Positions 51,104 through 61,194 of a DNA stretch of 64,000 nucleotides are shown one piece after another. Position 1 is the first letter of the stretch. Every line of letters starts with the position of its first letter. Below the pieces are notes generated by a model. It was not told the DNA's origin. It did not search any database and saw nothing but the letters and a program-made list of their open reading frames with translations. Position numbers and translations under genes: made by a program. The DNA comes from Patella vulgata (Eukaryota; Mollusca; Gastropoda; Patellidae), in NCBI RefSeq assembly GCF_932274485.2, contig NC_065879.2:61401459-61465458 (forward strand). Direction: 5' to 3'.

Positions 51104-51448
51104 GAAATGAAATGAAATGGGGTTTAACATCCTACTGTTCTGCTCCGACTGGGCTGATGAGGACAGACATACGCCATGCAGTGTGCTATTAGGAAAATTA
51201 CTGTTATATCGAATTCCATCTGCCAAGAGATCATTTATGTGCACGCCAGTGTGTACACAGGACCTCGGTTTTTCATCCCATCCACACGATTAGACAACTG
51301 TCCTTGTCAGGCTCTCCGTCCTGCACCACTGACAAGGGAAAACCACACCTGAAAATCCTGATGAACTTTCTCGGCCAACACCGTGAGCGAACCCGTGACC
51401 TCCAGGCTAGTGAGCCAGCATCTTACTCACTTAACCACCGTGCCTGCC
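51104..51448 (-). repeat. tRNA-derived SINE (a type), full length with 13 bp target duplication
   Basis: The element is flanked by CCATTCCTTGCAG at 51091-51103 and again at 51449-51461. On the minus strand the head has GGTTAAGTGAGTAAGATGC and a B box GGGTTCGCTC. The body contains GCCGAGAAAGTTCATCAGG and the tail is GGATGTTAAACCCCATTTC with ATTTC repeats. Perfect target duplications mark a recent retrotransposition. Confidence 0.9.
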
Positions 51449-52228
51449 CCATTCCTTGCAGTGTTTTAAAAAAGCTTTCCATTTCGAGGGTATGTCTTTC
51501 TGTTTTTCGGCCGAGAAAAAATATTTGTTTGAAAAGTGAATAAGAATATTTTATTAATAAATAATTATTATACTAAAATATATAAATTTGTTGTGTACCT
51601 CATACTGTCAAAGTCATATAGATACATGAATTCACGATAATATACCAATAAAAGTACCATAAATAAAAACTTAAAATAAGAATTTGGTTTGCAGAGATTC
51701 TGTGTGTAATATAAAATATAACGGACAGTCAAAATTTTGCTGTGCTTTTTTTTTTTTTAATTCTTGTTCTTTTCAAACTATGAGATAATAATTCTAGCCT
51801 GAGGAGGGTTAACGATAACTGTAGACCAAGGAAAAAATGTTGAATTTTATTTTCCTTTTGTGTCATATATCAGGGTGCAATAGAGTGATTTTATCCAGAT
51901 GATAATTTTAGATTATCTCTGTTTTATTTTTAACTGGTTGTAAAAATCCTGAAAGTCTTTGACTGATTGATGATATCCTGCAAATCTTGTACTGGTTCCT
52001 AACATGTAAATTAAACTATTACAGTGAGTATACTGGTAGTACACAGATTGCTCTAACAAATCACTTGTTGATTTATCTAATTATCAAGTAGATAAACATA
52101 GATTGTATGTCTTTAAATTAAACAATCCTTCACTGAATAAGATATAAGTAAAAATGTATATAAAGATTTTGAAAACAAATTCTAATTCAGACCAGATTTT
52201 CATCTAAATCAAATTGATTTTTAGATAT

Positions 52229-52601
52229 TTAAAGATACATTATGGGAGATTCGATAACAAGTTGGCAGTTCTCACTATAATAGTTAAAAAATAGATAATG
52301 TAAAGGCAATTTATTGAAAATTTCTTTCAAATTGATCCACTATGAACCGAGAACTAAGCGATTGAAATTTCCGCCTAGCTCGATCGAATTACTGAATTTA
52401 GTACGATAAACAGCATAGTCTCGATTATCCATTTAATCGTTAAATCGTGAAGGAAAGTTACATGTATGCAGTAAATCGGCTCATAATCAACTAAAGATCG
52501 CAGGCTAGCATAACCATCTAGAGTTGATTATGTGATAACATTTCAGGCCTAACGAAAGACCTGCAATAGACAGATTTAGCTCTTGCATAATGTATGTTTA
52601 A
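52229..52601 (-). repeat. TTAA-ended MITE, copy d4
   Basis: The element is read on the minus strand. It has TTAAAGATACATTATGGG at 52229 and GCATAATGTATGTTTAA at the other end. It is the closest relative of d2, sharing the blocks CGATTTAACG and CGCAGGCTAGC. Confidence 0.72.
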
Positions 52602-52689
52602 TTTTTCGTGAATAGACCTTTATACATGTGTAAACAAGGCTTGTGATATACAGGTGTTTAGGTGTGTGTCTGTGTGGTATACAAGTAAC

Positions 52690-52745
52690 AATAAAAAAAA
52701 TACCATAAGTTAGTCCTGAAATGACCTTGTTAGCCTCTCTCTCAC
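52690..52745 (+). repeat. SINE (b type), 3' fragment
   Basis: The fragment ATACCATAAGTTAGTCCTGA with AATGACCTTGTT ends in CT repeats. Confidence 0.45.
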
Positions 52746-52962
52746 ACATAGATCGCTTCTAGTACAGCTTATATAATTTTATTAGGGCCTGATTCACACC
52801 TAGCTTTATAAATACCTAGTGTAAATATGGTTTTATACCGAAACACATAAAGTACATGTATAATATGTCTCAATTGACAATAATAACCGACATTAGATAT
52901 AAAATGTATCTATTATCTAAAAACTCCCTGCACATAACACTAAAACATATTCTTTATGCAGT

Positions 52963-53323
52963 TAAAGATGCATTATGTAAGATAAAGAGCTGGCCGCTCT
53001 GGATATAGTAGTTTTAAAATGAAAGATAATGAAAGACGAATATATTGACAATATCAATCAAATTACTGTAATCTTTGCATAGTTATGAGCATTTGAAGTT
53101 TTGACAAAGATACTGTACATTGTTTATTATCATATCAGTGGTACTTCACAGTTGAGACTTTAGTCTTGATTATCTATTTTATTGTTAAACTCTTAAATTA
53201 CCCAGATAGTTGATTATAGGCTTGTCATATTAATAAATGTTTAAATAATAATTTATATAAAATTTGAGGCCAAAAGAAAAACCTGCAATGGGCAGATTTA
53301 GCTCTTACATAAAGCATCTTTAA
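52963..53323 (-). repeat. TTAA-ended MITE, copy d5
   Basis: The inverted ends are TTAAAGATGCATTATGTAAG and, on the other strand, TTAAAGATGCTTTATGTAAG. With one mismatch in 20 these are the best-preserved ends of the family. It lies about 360 bases from d4 in the same orientation. Confidence 0.72.
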
Positions 53324-53862
53324 TGGATTTTCATTCGTTCAGAGTTAATCTGGAATCTTTGATATAGAAACTTATTGGTATTTTGAACTTACAGAAGATC
53401 TTGAAACAACAAGATCTTGAAACATAAATGGTACATATTGTCTGTTTGATCATATACATACATGTACACGTTATACCTGTACTCTTCACATTACCTTGCA
53501 AATGTCAGTAACGTATATAAATACATGTACAAATATTTCAGACTGCAGATCTCTGATTCCTGTTTGCATCGCATGTTTCATGCTAAAAATATCTAACCTT
53601 TCACAATCTGTCTTCAAATATGTCCTCTTATGTTCTTACATTTCCAATGATCTCAAATAATATATTGACTTGAGTAGCCCTCTTGTTGTAAACGAGATAA
53701 ATTTAGTGAAAGAGGAATTCTTCCTTACATTTCAAAAAATTTGGTTGTCTTTCAAGGTCAATGATATTAGATTAGGATCCTGTGAAAAATCGTGGACATT
53801 ACAAGATATTGAAAAACTGTAAAAAAAATTGCTTTTTGGTGTGATCTTTACTTCTTTTAGTT

Positions 53863-54110
53863 ATGGGGGTTGGTTGCGTTGGTGGCCAAGGAATCTAAGG
53901 CATGTTCTTGAGATCATAAGGCTTGTTGTTGATTTCCATTTTGTAGTTTTGATCCCCGGCTTGTACGTTACAAGGCATAGGGTGGCCTGCTTAACATTGT
54001 GTTTTTTCGGTGATCCTGTTTCCTTCCTCCCACTGTTAAAGAGTCCTGTGCGCAAGCAAACTATTGAAATATTTAGATATACCATTATGTTAGTTCTGTA
54101 ATAACCAAGT
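53863..54110 (+). repeat. SINE (b type), full length, diverged
   Basis: The head has TGGCCAAGGAATCTAAGGC and TTTTGATCCCCGG, the centre TTTCCTTCCTCCCACTG, and the tail CGCAAGCAAACTATTG. It lies 280 bases before exon 54390-54449, in the host gene intron. Confidence 0.7.
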
Positions 54111-54389
54111 TTCACTTACTATAGCAGTGACATGGATATCCATGAGTTGAAAAGGGTCATATATTTGTGTACATGTAAAAGAACCCTTGTAAATCAGAAA
54201 TCAAAGATGTGTAAGCGAAAAAGCTGCTACTGGCAAAATTTCAGATATTGTCTGAAAAATGCAAATGATGGTTTGCATTTCTATGCGCACATCCATCTCC
54301 TCATTCATTTATCTATCTCTCAATTTAGAGCTACATGTATACCATTGTTAGCTAATTAATTTATTCACAATTTTTTATTCTATTTTCAG

Positions 54390-54449
54390 CCTCGGCAGAA
54401 AGTTTTTTCCGATCAAGAACATTAGAGCTGAGAAATGAAAGCCTGCCAG
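54390..54449 (+). CDS. Shared internal exon (Ser/Arg-rich) of the host gene
   Basis: The acceptor is TATTTTCAG and the donor CCAG|GTAAGA. The exon is 60 bases, phase 1 to phase 1, encoding SAESFFRSRTLELRNESLP after the split Ala codon. From exon 39137-39359 the junction reads QKRS-A-SAESFF; from exon 24247-24379 it reads HSPR-A-SAESFF. Both put a basic residue before a Ser cluster, so a phosphorylation site is plausible (inference). It leaves one G, which with AT of the next exon gives Asp. The family is unknown. Two splice sites plus phase agreement on both sides make this one of the safest coding calls in the window. Confidence 0.68.
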
Positions 54450-54524
54450 GTAAGATTTCAGTTTTATATTCAGAAAAAAATAAAGCACAACAAATTATGT
54501 ATTATTCTCAAAATGGTTTAAATA

Positions 54525-54625
54525 AATGAAATAAAATGTATTTTAATGTCCTACTATTCTGCACCAAATGGGCTAATGGTGACTGGGTATGTCATACAGC
54601 AGTGTGCTTTGAGGGAAACACAGGT
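54525..54625 (-). repeat. SINE (a type), 3' part
   Basis: Minus-strand match to the tail half of 51104-51448, with landmarks GTCCTACTATTCTGCACC, GGGCTAATGGTGACTGG and CAGCAGTGTGCT. Confidence 0.6.
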
Positions 54626-54639
54626 AGTCTTTGTTTCCT

Positions 54640-54745
54640 ACTCCTATACGAAAGCAAATTATTGAAATAAAATTGAACCATACGTTAGTCACGAAATTAA
54701 CTGGTTTGTGTCGAGTGGGCTTTAAACACCCCATTTCTGTCTCCC
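54640..54745 (+). repeat. SINE (b type), 3' tail
   Basis: Contains GCAAATTATTGAAATAAAA, GTTAGTCACGAAATTAAC and GTGTCGAGTGGGC with CCCCATTTC. It follows a minus-strand a-type tail directly, in the intron between exons 54390 and 54822. Confidence 0.6.
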
Positions 54746-54821
54746 ACAAATCCAGTTATATCTGCCAAAATTGAGTTGGGTAGAAATCCTTATCAATAAA
54801 AGTGAAATGTTCAATTTTCAG

Positions 54822-54884
54822 ATTTGAGTAAAAGTTTGGATTTTGATACAGGAAGAGGGCAGACTTTCTTCCGCAAGATTTTCA
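54822..54884 (+). CDS. Shared internal exon (FFRKIF motif) of the host gene
   Basis: This 63-base exon, phase 1 to phase 1, runs from acceptor TCAATTTTCAG to the consensus donor TTCA|GTAAGT. After the split Asp codon it encodes LSKSLDFDTGRG then QTFFRKIF. It lies 372 bases after exon 54390-54449 and continues the same Ser-rich, then basic/aromatic tail. The leftover A joins GC of the candidate terminal exon to give Ser. The FFRKIF end could be a short docking or membrane-contact helix, but nothing in the sequence proves this. Confidence 0.66.
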
Positions 54885-55101
54885 GTAAGTTTCTTTTTTT
54901 ATACATTTACCTATACATTTACAAAAGTCAAGTAACCATACATGTACAGTCATGAACACCAACCTACATAACACAAGCTCTAATAGCATTTATGAACATT
55001 TCCTGATGCATGTATATAACACTTTCCAAGAAAATTTTTAAACATTCCAATTAAAGCCATCTTGTGCCTTGAATTGAATGATGACATCTAACTTATTTCA
55101 G

Positions 55102-55121
55102 GCAAACTCTCAAAGTACTAA
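55102..55121 (+). CDS. Probable terminal coding exon of the host gene
   Basis: A branch-point-like CTAAC and pyrimidine stretch precede an acceptor TTATTTCAG. In the inherited phase the exon completes Ser and adds KLSKY before TAA, so the protein would end FFRKIFSKLSKY. An AATAAA hexamer overlaps the stop (55121-55126), which is too close to serve as the poly(A) signal of this end unless the 3' UTR is extremely short; a later signal may be used. Because only five whole codons support it, an alternative is that the true next exon lies further on, even beyond the window. Confidence 0.4.
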
Positions 55122-55384
55122 ATAAAAAGGAGCAAAATTTCATTGGACTCCTTCACCGTCTTTGATTGTTTAGTGATTTGCCTGGAAGTAGGCATCGCAT
55201 TGCAAGGAGTATCCAATTGTAAATATTAATGGGGAAATAACCTCTGCCACTTTATGGGTTAACACTTCTCTGCCCACTTGATTCACAAGATAAATTTTAA
55301 CACACAAATTTATTTAGGAATGTCAATTAACTAATTACAGTGTAGCTGTATTGAATGTATGTGTATGTAACTTGATGTAAAAGA

Positions 55385-56567
55385 ATCACAATTTTTATCT
55401 GATTTTGTCGAAACTTTAAATGTAGGTTTATATCCCAAAGATCTTGGTTCCTTCGAAATTGGCCTAGAGGTGAAAGATAATATTTGATTGACTTTAAATA
55501 TTGACACAGTGTTTAAGGTCATGAGACGAAGAAGCCTATTGATTTTCAGCAATTTCGGATAATTACTGCCAGACTTTAAATTTATATGCAGTGTTTGTGG
55601 TCATGAGACAAAGAATCCTATTGATTTTCAACGATTTCCAATATTTACTGCCAAAGTTATGGCCCTTGATCACTTTGAAAAATCTTATGATGCTCTAGAG
55701 GCTTATGTTATCATCCGATTGACTTCAGATTGATACACAGAGTTTAAGGTCTTGAAACGAACAAGTATATTGATTTTCAACCAATTTTGATAACTGGATT
55801 GATTGATGCTTTGGGACACGATAACTTTAGTTCTAATTAAGTGAGAGTGATGAAACTTGGGTAAGCAGAACGATAAGCAATTTGATTGGTCGAGACTTTG
55901 GAACACAAAACTCTCCTTCTAACTGAGGTAGAATGTTCAAACTTGGTGTAGGCGTTCATTAGGTGAATGCCTTGATGGAGTTCGATAATGAACATTGTCT
56001 GCTTACGGTAAGCTGAGTTAAGTAATCTGATTGGTTGATGCTTTGGAGCAGGATAACTTTGGTTATAATGAAGTGAGAGCGATGAAACTCTTAATATAGA
56101 TTCATTATATCATTACCTTGACTTAAGTTCGATGGTTAGAATTTTCTGCTTAGGCTAAGGAACGATAAGCAATTCTATTGGTCAAGACATTGGAACATAA
56201 CAACTCTGCTTTTAATTGAGGTAGAATGTTTAAACTTGATGTAGATGTTCATTTGGTGAATGTCTTGAATGAGTTCAATGATTAACATTTTGAGCTAAAG
56301 CTAAGCAGAGCTAATCAATTTCATTGGTTGATGCTTTTGGACAAGATAATCTTGATTCTATCTGATAGAGGGTGATGAAACTTAGTGTATAGTTTGATTG
56401 ATGGATACTTTTGAAAAAAATAACTGTGCGATTAATTAATGTGTCAACTATTTATTTTGGGATTTTGGCGTGGCAGATCAGCCTCACTGTTGGCTTGTTT
56501 TACCTTGTTCTCTATCCATCTCTGGCAAAATGTGGGCATATTTATCCTGGCAACCACTGGTTGTGTC
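55385..56567 (+). mobile_element. Chimeric shared-end element c11 carrying three core types
   Basis: The segment opens with type 1 (55385-55465), switches to type 2 (55466-55790; TTTTCAGCAATTTC, GAGACGAAGAAGCC), then type 3 (55795-56490; GATGCTTTGG, AAGCAATTTGATTGG), and closes with the type 1 right end (TTGTTCTCTATCCATCTC, AAAATGTGGGCATAT). The left end is missing. It lies just beyond the probable end of the host gene. Confidence 0.7.
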
Positions 56568-56584
56568 AGGCAGTGGATTAGGTT

Positions 56585-56830
56585 TTCATCACTTTCATTC
56601 ATCCGTCATCCACAAATGCGGTTGAAGTTATCATCCAATTGACTTGAAATTTATTAACAGTGGTAAAGTTCATGAGATGAAGAAGTCCAATGATTTCCAA
56701 TAATTATTGCCAGAGTTATCAGCCTTGATTAACTTTTAAAATCTTGTGGATCTAGAGGCTAAACTGATCAGCTGATTGATGTGAAATTTTCATGTAGAGT
56801 TTATGTTGAAGAGATGCAGAATGTTGGATA
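56585..56830 (+). repeat. Type 2 core fragment
   Basis: GTTATCATCCAATTGACTTG, ATGAGATGAAGAAG and TTGCCAGAGTTATCAGCC match type 2 units. It directly follows c11. Confidence 0.5.
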
Positions 56831-57323
56831 TAAAATCTGCATTAATGGTATATAATACAACATTATGGTTTTATCACCCTCTAGGACTATGATCATGATG
56901 ATGATAGCCGACTGTAGAGTATTGAATTCATCATTTATTAGCACATTAAAGGTCAAAAATACACTGAAGTATCCTAGTCATTAGATTTAATGATACATGT
57001 ACATGGTATATCTCTGACCTTTATTATGTATGCTATTTTATAATGCAAATTTATTCTGGTTATCATGTACACATTGTGCTAAACTTTTGTTTAAATCAGG
57101 TGCCTCGACCATTTCAGGAAGTTAATTTGGCGAGAATCTGTTTGAAAAGTGTATTTTTAACTAGAATGTACAGTACATTTTAAACACAAGGTAAAAAAAA
57201 AAGCATAGCTACACAAATGTACATAACGATATATATTCAAATTTAGAAAAAAATATTTGTAAGACTAATGAATGACTGTCTACCTTCATTTGACAAATTT
57301 GAGACAGATATGCCACAGATGCT

Positions 57324-57360
<37 letters not shown>

Positions 57361-58714
57361 AACACTTTGTACATCCTTTTTGATAACAATGACATGTATC
57401 ATAAATATTATTAACAATACTGATTAAAAACATAAATCTGTGTCTGACAAAATGACAAAGCTTGTGCCTGATAAAGCTTGAATTTGTGCCTGACATTGTC
57501 AGTGACTGGTGCCATATTTCCAGGCCTACATGCATAAGACTGCTCAGTCACCCCCATCTCTTTACAATTAGCCGATACATTGATTAAATATGGTAAATAT
57601 CATGGTGCACCTATTTTTCAGGGGGTTTGGATAATAGTAAATATTATTCAGAATACAATATTTATATAACATAATTAAGAAATATTTGTTGTAGAAGTCT
57701 ATGAAAGGTTCCAACTGAAAATGTTCAACAAGTAAAATTTTGAATCAGCATCCCTGGTTTGAAGGGAGAGAACTCAAACAAAGTTATTATTTACAGAAAC
57801 CACTGTCATGTGAACGTATTACCAAATATGAAAATATTCATGTTGTCACAGAAGAGTCTAAAGACAAATTTCATTACAGAATCAATATTTGTTGTATGTA
57901 CTGGATTGATTAAATGGTAGCACAGGAAAACCACAAACAAAGATTAATCATTAATATTTATGTGGGCGTGCGCCCCCTCACCCTTTTATTATTTTTTTTT
58001 AAATATACCTTCACAGCAGTAAAAACGTAAAAAGTATATTTGTATTATATCAAGCTAGAATAAATTTATTTGAATGGGTCTGCTAACATGTAACAAATTT
58101 CACTTTTAAGTCCACACTTACAGTGGGTTTATTTTCAGAAAAATTGTAAGAAAAAGGTAAAAAAGTTATGGACTTCACTCTGCCTGGCACCGCCAAAACC
58201 CTTCCCTTTTTAAAATTCCTGTATCTGCCCCCTGGAAGTTAGATTTTGATTTAGCAGTGTGTTTTTATTTGGGGTTGCTGGAGTGCGATGGTGGTAATTT
58301 ATACAGGTGGATTGTATAATAATTGACACCTTACGTGTAAATGATCCTAACATCAACTGAATGAAATGATTGAATGAAATCTGTAGACCAGTATTTAGTG
58401 TTAAATCAGTTATATAATGATGACATTGTGATATTAATATACTGGTGTTGATTATATCAGCAAAGGGATTATAAACAAGGTGATTTATGTCATAAATAGT
58501 AACATGTCTCCAGATTTACTTTATGAAAATTATGTCATTAACAGTAATATGTATATAAAACTGCTACTATTAATAGTAACATGAACATAAGGGGTTTTCC
58601 CCATATTATTGTTTACATGTGTTAATGTATGTAAGAAGATTAAAGTATGATTGTTATATGTACCTGTTTGACCACATACCTTGTAATTTGTATATTGTTA
58701 ATCTGTTTAGTAGA
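56831..58714. other. AT-rich intergenic DNA, nothing identified except (GA)n
   Basis: No exon-like frames and no named repeats apart from the microsatellite. Confidence 0.4.
57330..57357 (+). repeat. (GA)n microsatellite
   Basis: An uninterrupted run of about 14 GA units. Confidence 0.9.
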
Positions 58715-58835
58715 ATTCTGGATTAAGGCCCCTGATTGTACGAAAAATCACATTTTTAGCTTGTGGATCCCCTACAGTTCACAATTTTTATCCAATTTTT
58801 AAAAACGTTTAAATATATTACTTTTGCACTATAAG
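58715..58835 (+). repeat. Type 1 core fragment
   Basis: GCCCCTGATTGTACGAAAAA, TTAGCTTGTGGATCC and TTCACAATTTTTATCC are a little under one type 1 monomer, with no element ends. Confidence 0.55.
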
Positions 58836-58965
58836 GTAATTTGATTATAATTGGTTTAGATTTATAACAGCTTCACTCTGGTACAACATTTTTAATTACT
58901 TTGTATAGTGGAAAATAATACAATTTCTGTCTTTTCATTGATTGGTAACATCTGATACAACTTTT

Positions 58966-59280
58966 ATACGCTCACATTGAAATTTGGTTGTATATTGTCA
59001 TCTCTCAGGTATCCATAATTTCTTATGAACAATCTGCAGACTACAATTTATCAGTTAATCTTTTCAAATTTATATATGTTGTGAATTATTGCCTTTAATC
59101 ACTTTGTAGAAATTTGTGAACGCTCTCTGCACTACACACAAGACAAAACTGACAAGATAAACCTGCGGACAAGACAAACTACGTAGACATTGCAAGAAAT
59201 AAATAATAAATATCAAATGAAGTGAAAAAGACAAAGGTTATCCCCCAGTCTGTTGGCCTGGCAGCCTATCTGAATTTATA
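58966..59280 (+). mobile_element. Shared-end element c12, degraded, with repeat e inside
   Basis: The left end is TATACGCTCACATTGAAATT; the right end is reduced to GGCCTGGCAGCC. A copy of repeat e (59130-59230) sits within. Confidence 0.45.
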
Positions 59281-59615
59281 AGAGTTTGGGGTACTTTCAT
59301 ATTGACTACAAAGTCACTTACATATACATAAGTTTAGTTTTGTAACATATTTTGGTTGAAATCTGTCATCCAAGATCAAAGATTATTGATTGGCTGTCTA
59401 ATTTAAGAGGATAAGGATTAACCTACATAGATTGTAATCTGGGGAGTGTTAATTGTAATTATGGTAGTATATATTGATTTATGTTTTCAGACGAGTGTTA
59501 AACAAAATTAAGTGATATCTAAAACAAACTTTACACAGTTTTTACGATGCATGGTATGCCATCTTACTTGAACACCTGATACTACTTCTTAATTGAGATA
59601 ATCAGACAGCTAATA

Positions 59616-59634
59616 AATATATATATATATATAT
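59616..59634 (+). repeat. (TA)n microsatellite
   Basis: About nine AT units, 30 bases before the Tc1 left end. Confidence 0.85.
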
Positions 59635-59663
59635 TTTTTAATGTAAATTTATGTCCATTACTA

Positions 59664-59697
59664 TACTATTCAAAAAAAGTAGGGGATATTTGATTTT
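59664..59697 (+). repeat. Left terminal inverted repeat of the Tc1 element
   Basis: All 34 bases are the exact reverse complement of 61161-61194. The run of seven A residues and AGTAGGGGATATT are the most distinctive parts. Confidence 0.93.
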
Positions 59698-59958
59698 GGG
59701 TGCATAATACTAAAATATGCAAATGACTACGAAAAAAGTCACTATAGAACCTAACAGAAGAAACATTTCCAGTTACATGTGACGCCCAAACGCACCAATA
59801 GCTACCGCATGGAATGCAGGTGATGCTTGGGATCATCATGGGGGTCCAACCCAAGATTTGCACGACTCTGACTTTGAATGTTACAGTCATTGTGGCATTG
59901 AATTCCAGGGTGGAAACATCAGTTTAATTGTTTTAGTGACCAGAAAACAAATTTTGAT

Positions 59959-61062
59959 ATGCGTCGGCTTACCCAAAATGAAAGGTTACGTGCCCTTGGC
60001 ATGCTACAGATCGGCACAACACAGGCGGTTGTGGCGCGGACGATGAATGTTTCTCAGTCTGTCATAAGCAGGCTATGGTCCAGATACCGTGATACACAAT
60101 CTGTACAGGACAGACCACGCTCAGGTCGACCAAGGGCGACAACTCAAGCCCAGGATCGATTTATCCGTACCTTGGCCTTGAGAAATCGTGTCATCACAGC
60201 AAATCAGATCAGCGCTCGTCTTCAAACAGACACTGGTGTGAGAGTGAGTGGCCAGACGATTCGGAATCGACTGCATAGGGGTCACCTTCGCGCCCGACGT
60301 CCTCGCGTGATCCCTTGTTTGAGAGATCATCACATTCAGGCAAGACTTCGTTGGTGTAGGGATCGTCAACACTGGGATAATCGACGCTGGAGCAATGTGA
60401 TGTTTTCAGATGAGTCAAGGTTCACTGTTGATTTTTTGGACAGACGTAGGAGGGTGTGGCGTCGTCGAAACGAGCGCTTCCAAGACGTTAACGTCATCAG
60501 ACATGATCGATTTGGGGGTGGTTCTGTTATGGTGTGGGGAGGCATCACTGTTGCTGGAAGAACGGCTTTACATGTTGTTGCAGGGCGTGTTACAGGCCAG
60601 TACTACCGGGACAACATCTTGGCAGTCCATGTTGTGCCGTTCGCACGACGTCATGGCCGCTGTTTCATCTTCCAGGATGACAACGCAAGATGTCACAGGG
60701 CCAGAATCGTTACAGGTTACCTCCAACAACAGAACATCACCACATTACCTTGGCCAGCACTGAGTCCCGACCTCTCCCCCATCGAGCATGTCTGGGACAT
60801 GCTTGGACAGAGGTTACGTCAACGTCAACAACGTCCTGCCAATGTCCAAGAACTTGCTGCTGCGTTGCAACAGGAATGGGACAATCTGGACCAAAATGAC
60901 CTTAGACGTCTCATTAGGAGTATGCCACGTCGGACCAATGCTTGTTTGGCAAACAGAGGAGGATTTACCCGTTACTCACTTGGTTGTGATGCTGTGGTAA
61001 CTTTGCTGTTTGACCCCGGGTATCATTTTACCCTTATAATGGTCAGTCTGTGCCTTACTTAG
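59959..61062 (+). CDS. Tc1-family transposase, DD34E, 367 residues, apparently intact
   Basis: The enzyme cuts and pastes its own element into TA sites in the nucleus. A first helix-turn-helix covers about residues 8-45 (IGTTQAVVARTMNVSQSVIS), followed by the GRPR linker at 56-59 and a second DNA-binding region at about 63-115. The DDE catalytic domain has Asp151 (MFSDESRF), Asp241 (FQDDNARCH) and Glu276 (SPIEHVWD). There are 34 residues between the second Asp and Glu, the Tc1 spacing. The length is at the upper end for the family (usually about 340), with extra residues after the usual end near ANRGGFTRYS (331-340). The ATG begins MRRLTQNERL, a typical family start. No stop or frameshift interrupts it and all key residues are present, so activity is possible. 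Confidence 0.95.
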   Translation: MRRLTQNERLRALGMLQIGTTQAVVARTMNVSQSVISRLWSRYRDTQSVQDRPRSGRPRATTQAQDRFIRTLALRNRVITANQISARLQTDTGVRVSGQTIRNRLHRGHLRARRPRVIPCLRDHHIQARLRWCRDRQHWDNRRWSNVMFSDESRFTVDFLDRRRRVWRRRNERFQDVNVIRHDRFGGGSVMVWGGITVAGRTALHVVAGRVTGQYYRDNILAVHVVPFARRHGRCFIFQDDNARCHRARIVTGYLQQQNITTLPWPALSPDLSPIEHVWDMLGQRLRQRQQRPANVQELAAALQQEWDNLDQNDLRRLIRSMPRRTNACLANRGGFTRYSLGCDAVVTLLFDPGYHFTLIMVSLCLT

Positions 61063-61160
61063 TCTAACGATCATTTGGAATAAATCGATGAATGTGAACT
61101 TCATTTCATTTTGTCATTTGTTTCTTCGTCAGTTTCATTAGGTGACTTTAATAACACTTA

Positions 61161-61194
61161 AAAATCAAATATCCCCTACTTTTTTTGAATAGTA
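61161..61194 (-). repeat. Right terminal inverted repeat of the Tc1 element
   Basis: Exact reverse complement of the left end, followed by TA. No substitutions separate the two ends. Confidence 0.93.

Larger units (their letters stand above)
59664..61194 (+). mobile_element. Complete Tc1/mariner-type DNA transposon with intact transposase
   Basis: The ends are perfect 34 bp inverted repeats (59664-59697 and 61161-61194) containing TACTATTCAAAAAAAG and TAGGGGATATTTGATTTT. TATA lies at both borders, so the TA target duplication can be placed at either of two steps and the element could equally be written 59666-61192. One uninterrupted transposase gene fills most of the interior. Identical ends and an open frame mean a recent insertion. 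The interior is clearly richer in G+C than the surrounding DNA, as expected of a newcomer. It lies about 4.5 kb beyond the probable end of the host gene, in AT-rich DNA. Confidence 0.95.

Noticed and set aside
60121-61000. Several frames on both strands inside the Tc1 element
   Set aside because: They are shadows of the transposase gene in other frames.
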